Shown: positions 5,567 to 9,689 of the stretch, one piece after another
Layout: each line of letters starts with the position of its first letter
How positions within the stretch are numbered: position 1 is the stretch's first letter
NCBI GenBank assembly: GCA_016839845.1
Contig: JAEOTL010000132.1
Coordinates: 1-9,689 of the forward strand
DNA from: Promethearchaeota archaeon
Lineage (GTDB): Archaea; Asgardarchaeota; Lokiarchaeia; Sigynarchaeales; SOKP01
Length of the DNA stretch: 9,689 nucleotides
Direction: 5' to 3'
The notes under the pieces: generated by a model
The model's database searches: none
What the model was told of the DNA's origin: nothing
The model's input: the letters and a program-made list of their open reading frames with translations, nothing else
Program-made: the position numbers and the translations under genes

Positions 5567-5679
5567 ATGGATAATTTTACTCATCTGTTTATAGAACTAT
5601 TGGCAAGCTTATCACTGCTGCCTAGATTTATTTTGGATCTCAGTTTCACTATTACAAACTTAAAATAAAAAACAGATAA
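5567..5679 (+). pseudogene. Chimeric gene relic: DUF457 start joined to repeat-unit tail
   Basis: From the ATG at 5567, 50 of 54 bases match the first 18 codons of the DUF457 gene at 8217 (MDNFTHLFIELLASLSLL against MDIFTHLFIGLLASLSLL). Homology ends abruptly near 5620. In a different frame, 5626-5679 then reads IYFGSQFHYYKLKIKNR and a stop, matching the end of the 36-codon frame at 4685-4795. The first frame itself runs on to a TAA at 5666-5668, giving only 33 aa. This is a junction of two unrelated gene ends with a frameshift, left by deletion or recombination. No upstream similarity to the region before 8217 is seen, so the copy begins at or near the start codon. Confidence 0.65.
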
Positions 5680-5740
5680 TATGGATGACATCTTTCAAAA
5701 AACTTTAGTGAAAGATTTACAATTGGATTGCTCCTTATAA
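5647..5740 (+). repeat. Repeat unit copy B (partner of 4763-4856)
   Basis: Ungapped partner of copy A, with the stop codon at the same place (5677-5679 against 4793-4795). The dyad TCTTTCA (5691-5697) and TGAAAGA (5709-5715) is intact around an 11-nt spacer, AAAAACTTTAG, that differs at five positions from copy A. The second dyad of copy A is reduced to GGA-TTGC-TCC. Homology ends at TATAA (5740), just before the ribosome site AGGTAAT (5742-5748) of the next gene. Here the segment could also serve as that gene's 5' leader. Confidence 0.75.
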
Positions 5741-5752
5741 TAGGTAATATTG

Positions 5753-6220
5753 ATGCCGCAGTTAGTAAAGGGAGGAAAATATGTATTTGGATGGTCTAAA
5801 ATAGGGACTAAAGGTAAAGTCAAGATCCCTCCCGAAGCCTATGAAGAGTATAATTTAAAACGAGATAAATTTGTCATCTTATTTTCAGGTAGTAAAACTT
5901 CTGGGGGATTTGGATTAAGTTCTACTCGGATTTTAAAAAAATCAGTCATGAAAGAAGTTTTAGAATTAAATATTTCACTAACCAATTATGAGATACCGGA
6001 GGGTGAAGTTATTCAATTTAAAAAAAAACAGTATTGTTGGATAAAAATTCACATAGATAGCAGTATTTTTTTACCGAAAAGAACTTTAGAATCATTTGGA
6101 ATTCATTATAACGAGTTCCTACTAGCTGTAAGGGGAAGTCACTTGGCTATTGGATTTATCGCCAAAGGACCGATTTTTAATGAAGCAAAGAATCATCCTG
6201 AAATTTCAATTTTTAAGTAG
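5753..6220 (+). CDS. AbrB/SpoVT-like regulator with two swapped-hairpin domains
   Basis: Probable DNA-binding protein of 155 aa. Residues 13-55 form an AbrB/SpoVT-type unit: GWSKIGTKGKVKIPPEA, then a YNLKRDKFVILF strand pair, then SGGFGLSS. Residues 97-141 look like a second, diverged unit (IKIHIDSSIFLPKRTLESF, then LLAVRGSHLAIGFIAKGPI). AbrB-fold proteins act as dimers that bind A/T-rich DNA through the first strands. Here R/K-G-K/Q is preserved in the first unit and poorly kept in the second, which may bind a partner or ligand. The ATG at 5753 is used, because AGGTAAT lies exactly four bases before it; the TTG at 5750 is less likely. It lies 168 bp before a second AbrB-type gene. Its targets are unknown. 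Confidence 0.75.
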   Translation: MPQLVKGGKYVFGWSKIGTKGKVKIPPEAYEEYNLKRDKFVILFSGSKTSGGFGLSSTRILKKSVMKEVLELNISLTNYEIPEGEVIQFKKKQYCWIKIHIDSSIFLPKRTLESFGIHYNEFLLAVRGSHLAIGFIAKGPIFNEAKNHPEISIFK

Positions 6221-6242
6221 CTTAGCCATTTAAACAAATTTT

Positions 6243-6296
6243 AATTTGATTTCTTATTCATCAAATTTCCCCCAAATCTCTTTTCTAGGGTTTTTT
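6243..6296 (+). terminator. Stem-loop and T-run after the first AbrB gene
   Basis: AATTTGAT (6243-6250) pairs perfectly with ATCAAATT (6260-6267) around a 9-nt loop. Further on, CCC (6271-6273) and GGG (6288-6290) precede a run of six T (6291-6296). This is a plausible end for the transcript of the gene that stops at 6220, though neither stem is strong. Confidence 0.4.
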
Positions 6297-6313
6297 GATG
6301 CAATATAGATATG

Positions 6314-6320
6314 TTTAAAT
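6314..6320 (+). promoter_or_regulatory. TATA-like box for the AbrB-methyltransferase operon
   Basis: TTTAAAT centred at 6317 predicts transcription from about 6343, inside the palindrome array that follows. Proteins bound to the array would sit on the start site. Confidence 0.5.
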
Positions 6321-6322
6321 AG

Positions 6323-6379
6323 TATGATTCGTATGATCATATTAATATGATCATACTTATATGATCATATCAATATGAT
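6323..6379 (+). repeat. Array of TATGATCATA palindromes at a 14-bp period
   Basis: Three perfect copies of the 10-bp palindrome TATGATCATA lie at 6332-6341, 6346-6355 and 6360-6369. A half-site TATGAT lies in the same register at 6374-6379. The starts are exactly 14 bp apart, with spacers TTAA, CTTA and TCAA. Another half-site at 6323-6328 is out of register. The array lies between the TATA box and the AbrB-type gene at 6389, so it is probably a multi-site operator for that protein or another regulator. If transcribed, each copy could also pair with any other. Confidence 0.75.
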
Positions 6380-6388
6380 TATTTAAAG

Positions 6389-6847
6389 GTGATTAAAATA
6401 ACTGAATTCCCTGGTAAAAAAGGCAAGTTCTTTTTTGGCAGTGTAAAAGTTGGTGAACGAGGGCAAATTGTAATACCCCTTAAAGCTCGAGAAATCTTTG
6501 AAATATTAGCTAAAGATATTGTATATATTTTTGGAGAATTGAATAAGGGATTAGGGCTGACTAAAACTATGGCAAATGATCTAAAAAAGCTAGAAAACCA
6601 TGAATTTTTTTTTGGTACTGCCAAGGTTGGTGAGCGAGGACAAGTTGTTATACCCCAAGAAGCTCGAAAGGTCTTCAAAATAAATTCTGGAGATTTAATT
6701 TTGGTATTCGGAGATATTGAAAAAGGACTTGGTTTTATGAAAGCGACAAGATTGAAAAATTTCGCTATAAAGCTATTTCAAGTATTCGGGGAAGGTTTTG
6801 ATGAAATTCAAGAAGATTATAGAGGTGATTTAATTGAAGAAAAATAA
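6389..6847 (+). CDS. Tandem AbrB/SpoVT-domain transcriptional regulator
   Basis: Protein of 152 aa with two near-copies of one AbrB/SpoVT domain, at residues 14-57 and 73-116 (offset 59). Each begins FFFG, continues KVGERGQ(I/V)VIP and ends with a GLG motif. Such units normally pair between two chains; here one chain supplies both halves, so it may act as a monomer or as a dimer contacting four half-sites. That would suit the palindrome array just upstream, and autoregulation is likely but inferred. A charged tail follows (117-152). The stop lies inside the next gene (14-bp overlap), which implies coupled translation with a methyltransferase. The GTG at 6389 lies within AGGTGAT; an ATA at 6398 sits at the usual four-base distance, so the true start is uncertain. 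Confidence 0.82.
   Translation: MIKITEFPGKKGKFFFGSVKVGERGQIVIPLKAREIFEILAKDIVYIFGELNKGLGLTKTMANDLKKLENHEFFFGTAKVGERGQVVIPQEARKVFKINSGDLILVFGDIEKGLGFMKATRLKNFAIKLFQVFGEGFDEIQEDYRGDLIEEK
6823..6829 (+). promoter_or_regulatory. Ribosome site for the TTG start at 6834
   Basis: AGGTGAT lies four bases before TTG at 6834 and supports this rare start codon. It is inside the end of the AbrB gene, so ribosomes finishing that gene can restart here. The same seven bases occur at 6387-6393 before the AbrB gene itself. Confidence 0.65.
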
Positions 6848-7376
6848 AAAACAATCAAATCTTGATTTTAGATTTATGTCATTTTTCTTTAAAATCCGTG
6901 ATATATTTCATTCCCCCCTAGAAAAAATTAGAATATCCAACATTAAACAAGGAGATATAGTTTTAGATTATGGGTGTGGATCAGGAAGCTACACGATTAT
7001 AGCCGCTGAAGAAATAGGACCAGGTGGCAAAATTATTGCTGCAGATATTCATCCAATGGCTCTTATTAAGGTTAGAAAAAGGGCGGGAAAAAAAGGTTTT
7101 ACTAATATCGAGACAATTCAAACAGAATGTGCCACTGGATTAGATGATGAAAGTATTGATGTGGTGATTTGTTTTGATGTAATTCATGATATACCAAATA
7201 AGAACGATATATTAAACGAGTTTCATAGAGTATTAAAACCAAAATCAACACTCTCCCTTGATGATCATCATTTGAAAGAAGATGAGATTTTAGATCTCAT
7301 AACTTCTGAAGGACTATTCGAATTAACTGAAAAGATAGATAAACAGTACAATTTTATAAAAGTTGAGGTGTACTAA
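6834..7376 (+). CDS. Class I SAM-dependent methyltransferase
   Basis: Cytoplasmic methyltransferase of 180 aa with the Rossmann-like SAM fold. Motif I is IVLDYGCGSGSYT (42-54), and the acidic SAM-ribose residue is D71 in IIAADIHP. DDESIDVVICFDVIHDI follows as motif IV, and FHRVLKPKSTLSLDDHH as the post-motif strand. It belongs to the broad UbiE/Methyltransf_11 type. The substrate is not evident. It is not an arsenite methyltransferase by sequence, since the conserved ArsM cysteines are missing (only C48, C99 and one other are present). It starts at TTG inside the AbrB gene and ends 5 bp before the next methyltransferase. A small molecule such as a quinone, lipid or metalloid derivative is possible. 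Confidence 0.82.
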   Translation: MKKNKKQSNLDFRFMSFFFKIRDIFHSPLEKIRISNIKQGDIVLDYGCGSGSYTIIAAEEIGPGGKIIAADIHPMALIKVRKRAGKKGFTNIETIQTECATGLDDESIDVVICFDVIHDIPNKNDILNEFHRVLKPKSTLSLDDHHLKEDEILDLITSEGLFELTEKIDKQYNFIKVEVY

Positions 7377-7381
7377 AAAAA

Positions 7382-8152
7382 ATGGAAGAAAAGTCAAAAT
7401 ATGGATGGTATGTGAAGAATCTAATCATTGGATTCAACATTATAGGATTAATGGGATTAACCATTTTTATTTATGGAATTTTAATAGATGGAATTACACA
7501 AATAATTTTAACGATCGCGGGATTGACCATTGGCTCAATCTTTCTTTGGCCAGGTATTGGCATGATTTTGATGAATCTCTTTTTATTAAGAAAAACACCG
7601 AAAATAGATTTAATTGCTAGAATGAAAGCATTAAATGAAATTACTAACCCACAAATTTTAGATGTGGGATGTGGTACTGGTCGAACTGCGATCAGAATTG
7701 CTAAAGAATTAAAGAATGGAGGACATTTGTATGGTATTGATATTTATTCAAAATTAGCAATTTCAGGAAATGCTTTAGATACTGTACAAAATAATGCCAA
7801 AATTGAAAAAGTAGAAGATAAAACTACATTTCAACATGGTTCTGCTACTGAAATACCATTCGAGGATGCTAGATTTGATATTGTTAATATTTCTTCGGTT
7901 CTTCATGAGTTACATGGTACATTCGGTCAAGACAATGCTATGCAAGAACTTTACCGTGTTTTAAAGCCTGACGGGTATCTTTACTTGGGTGAATGGAACC
8001 GTACTTCATGGCAATGTATTGCTTTCTGTGGTTTATGTTGTTTTGTCTTTAGGAAAAAAAATCATTGGGAAAAATTGCTAGAAGAATCCAATTTCAAAGA
8101 TATTCAATTTGAGAATATCGCTGGGTTTGGGATTTTTACTTCCAGAAAATAA
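7382..8152 (+). CDS. Membrane-anchored SAM-dependent methyltransferase
   Basis: Protein of 256 aa. Residues 14-35 and about 38-69 are hydrophobic and should form two or three membrane helices. A class I SAM domain follows: motif I ILDVGCGTGR (92-101), GIDIYSK at the end of strand 2, FDIVNISSVLHEL as motif IV, and LYRVLKPDGYLYLGEW. A cysteine group lies at 212, 216, 219 and 220 (CxxxCxxCC). Membrane attachment suggests a lipid-soluble substrate such as a quinone or phospholipid, which is inference. GAGGTG lies 11 bases before the ATG at 7382. It is the third gene of the AbrB operon, 5 bp after the previous methyltransferase. ArsM-type arsenite methylation is unlikely, because the cysteines are not in the ArsM positions. 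Confidence 0.82.
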   Translation: MEEKSKYGWYVKNLIIGFNIIGLMGLTIFIYGILIDGITQIILTIAGLTIGSIFLWPGIGMILMNLFLLRKTPKIDLIARMKALNEITNPQILDVGCGTGRTAIRIAKELKNGGHLYGIDIYSKLAISGNALDTVQNNAKIEKVEDKTTFQHGSATEIPFEDARFDIVNISSVLHELHGTFGQDNAMQELYRVLKPDGYLYLGEWNRTSWQCIAFCGLCCFVFRKKNHWEKLLEESNFKDIQFENIAGFGIFTSRK

Positions 8153-8184
8153 CTATTTTTTATAAAATGACGATATTCAAATGA

Positions 8185-8192
8185 TATAAATA
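8185..8192 (+). promoter_or_regulatory. TATA box giving a leaderless DUF457 transcript
   Basis: TATAAATA centred near 8188 predicts a transcript start at about 8215, two bases before the ATG at 8217. No ribosome site precedes that ATG, which agrees with a leaderless mRNA. This is the cleanest archaeal promoter in the window. Confidence 0.65.
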
Positions 8193-8216
8193 GAGCGTCC
8201 TATTTTTAATCTATAT

Positions 8217-9194
8217 ATGGATATTTTTACTCATCTGTTTATAGGACTATTGGCAAGCTTATCACTATTGATGAGGATCTGCCCTGAAGCGATCATTTTC
8301 CTCTGGGTGATGTCTTTTCTACCCGATTTTGATGTATTACTAGAGCCATTCCGGAAAATTAAAAAATCATATTACTTATCTCATAAAGCAGCTTCTCATT
8401 CCTATGTAATTGGTTTGGTTTTTTCTGGAATTCTTAGTCTGCTTATATCTTTGACAACAAACAAACCTTTTTTAGAGATCTGGCTTGGGGGATTTATAGG
8501 ATATAGCATCCATATAACATTAGATTTCTTTACAGCTTCTAAAATTCCAATTTTTTATCCTCTTTCAAAAAAGGAATTCAGATTTATTGCCGACAGGGCT
8601 ATCAATCCATTCCTCGCAATCTTCTCAGGAATAAATCTAATTGTTATGAGTATTTACTATTTTACACTACCGTATTACCATATTTTTATGGATCTAACTG
8701 CATTTTATTGGTACATATATCTCAGCTATTTTGGGTTCCGCGCCGTATTAAGAATAATAATTCAGGTTAAATCTTCAAAAGGATGTCAATATATACCCGG
8801 TTTTCTGCCAATTTCCTATTTGGTATTTACAAATAAATCATCTGAGGATAAAATTTCATTCACATTGACGAGAAATTCGATTTTTTCACCAATAGAGAAT
8901 GAATTATTAAAAACTACTATTTCGAAAAATTCCCCGGAGTTTCTATTCTATGAACTGGCATTAAAATTGAGCCGGGATTATAGGTTTTTTCATAAGTGGA
9001 GTGCTTTGATCCCTTTTTTTCATGAAGATGATGAAACAATTAATATATTACTTATCCTTACCGAAAGTTATTCAAATACGTCATCGCATTATCTATCTAT
9101 CATTTTCAATAAAAAAACAAAACAGGTTATATCGCAAGAGGAAGGTTTTAGCTCCTTTAAAAAATGGGAGAATTTTAACATTCAATTAAAATGA
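8217..9194 (+). CDS. DUF457/YdjM-type membrane-bound metal-dependent hydrolase
   Basis: Integral membrane protein of 325 aa. The family's metal-ligand residues are visible: H6 in MDIFTHLF, D37 and D39 in FLPDFD, H56 and H61 in SHKAASHSY, and H99 with D103 in HITLDFFT. Five or so hydrophobic segments occupy about 7-33, 64-81, 86-105, 131-155 and 163-185. A soluble C-terminal region of about 130 residues follows that short YdjM-like members lack. Family members are called putative hydrolases, possibly acting on phospholipids, but the true substrate is unknown. It has its own TATA box and appears leaderless. The first 54 bases are duplicated at 5567-5620 with four changes. A ribosome site for the HD gene follows its stop by two bases, so the two may share a transcript. 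Confidence 0.82.
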   Translation: MDIFTHLFIGLLASLSLLMRICPEAIIFLWVMSFLPDFDVLLEPFRKIKKSYYLSHKAASHSYVIGLVFSGILSLLISLTTNKPFLEIWLGGFIGYSIHITLDFFTASKIPIFYPLSKKEFRFIADRAINPFLAIFSGINLIVMSIYYFTLPYYHIFMDLTAFYWYIYLSYFGFRAVLRIIIQVKSSKGCQYIPGFLPISYLVFTNKSSEDKISFTLTRNSIFSPIENELLKTTISKNSPEFLFYELALKLSRDYRFFHKWSALIPFFHEDDETINILLILTESYSNTSSHYLSIIFNKKTKQVISQEEGFSSFKKWENFNIQLK

Positions 9195-9207
9195 GGGTGA
9201 GGAAATA

Positions 9208-9689
9208 ATGTTTGAAGATAAACTAATAACAGTAATAAAGGAATATGCTATTGATAATTCCGCGAGAGATGATATTCATGGATTTAATCATGTTGAACGA
9301 GTATATGATATGGCTATAACAATTGGAGAAAAGTTAGATGCTGATATAGATTTGCTGAAAGTAGCTGTTTTACTTCATGATATTGGTAGAATAGACGAAA
9401 AAAGAGATAACCTAAAGCGAAACCACGCAGAATTATCAGCTGAAAAAGCTTTTAAATTCTTAACTTCTCAACATATTAATATTTCTAAGGATGCCATTGA
9501 TAAGATTATTCATTGTATAAAAGCCCATTCATTTTCAAACAAAGTAATTCCTCAAACACTTGAAGCGAAAATATTATCTGATGTTGATAAACTAGACGCG
9601 CTTGGAGCAATAGGTCTATATAGAACAATAGGTTTTACAATAAAAAAAAATGGCGGTCTTAGTCAAGTTATTGAGCATTTAGAAAATAA
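9208..9689 (+). CDS. HD-domain metal-dependent hydrolase, 3' end outside the window
   Basis: The frame is open from the ATG at 9208 to the right edge, giving 160 codons with no stop. HD-type metal ligands are visible: H28 in GFNHVERV, H57 and D58 in LLHDIGR, and D127 in SDVDKLDALGAIG. H73, H102 and H107 lie between them. This is the layout of predicted HD-superfamily phosphohydrolases (COG1418 type), which act on phosphate esters such as nucleotides or cyclic nucleotides; the substrate is unknown. GGGTGAGGAAATA precedes the ATG and is a good ribosome site. It starts 13 bp after the DUF457 gene and probably shares its transcript. Family members are often about 170-220 aa, so only a short C-terminal piece is likely missing. 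Confidence 0.82.
   Translation, partial: MFEDKLITVIKEYAIDNSARDDIHGFNHVERVYDMAITIGEKLDADIDLLKVAVLLHDIGRIDEKRDNLKRNHAELSAEKAFKFLTSQHINISKDAIDKIIHCIKAHSFSNKVIPQTLEAKILSDVDKLDALGAIGLYRTIGFTIKKNGGLSQVIEHLEN

Noticed and set aside
6323..6379. CRISPR-like short repeats
   Set aside because: The units are 10 bp with 4-bp spacers and are palindromic, far too short for a CRISPR array. A promoter position points to regulator sites.
6834..8152. Arsenite methyltransferase (ArsM) as the identity of either methyltransferase
   Set aside because: The characteristic ArsM cysteine set is not present in either protein, and the arsenic cluster is separated by several unrelated genes.

Overview
The window is AT-rich, gene-dense DNA that reads as archaeal. 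Upstream regions carry A/T boxes about 26 bp before plausible transcript starts. Most start sites share an AGGTGNN box followed by exactly four bases. The gene content fits too: a DUF2769-like Cys-rich protein, tandem AbrB/SpoVT-fold regulators and a leaderless-looking gene. An Asgard (Lokiarchaeia-like) or similar anaerobic archaeon is my best guess, but this is inference and a phylogeny would be needed.

Left part (1-2512). An open frame running in from the left edge may be the end of a gene. It faces a minus-strand PLP-dependent cysteine synthase family gene (370-1347). Next come a gene-free stretch with a possible structured RNA (1435-1527), a hairpin plus T-tract terminator, a minus-strand eight-cysteine protein (1691-1939) and a minus-strand ArsR repressor (2126-2512).

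Centre left (2513-4672). arsR is divergent from acr3, an arsenite efflux permease. The intergenic region holds a perfect 24-bp palindrome abutting the acr3 TATA box, the natural ArsR operator. Downstream of acr3 on the same strand lie a 72-aa Cys/His-rich protein, a 93-aa CxC protein with a thioredoxin-like layout and a 118-aa protein of unknown function. Together they look like an arsenic-response cluster that combines efflux with thiol-rich accessory proteins; cysteine synthase and the eight-Cys protein may contribute thiol supply or metal binding.

Centre (4673-5752). This stretch contains duplicated and broken material. A 94-nt unit occurs twice (4763-4856 and 5647-5740), aligned without gaps, with a conserved stop codon and a conserved TCTTTCA-N11-TGAAAGA dyad. 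Between the copies is an intact four-helix membrane protein with seven cysteines. The second copy is fused to a 54-bp fragment nearly identical to the 5' end of the DUF457 gene at 8217, which makes a chimeric pseudogene.

Right part (5753-9689). Two AbrB-type regulators follow (5753-6220 and 6389-6847). The second has two near-identical DNA-binding domains and is preceded by three exact TATGATCATA palindromes plus a half-site at a strict 14-bp period. It overlaps a SAM methyltransferase, which is followed at once by a membrane-anchored methyltransferase; the three look like one operon. A DUF457/YdjM-type membrane hydrolase with its own promoter and an HD-domain hydrolase truncated by the window edge complete the region. 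No tRNA, rRNA or CRISPR array was seen.
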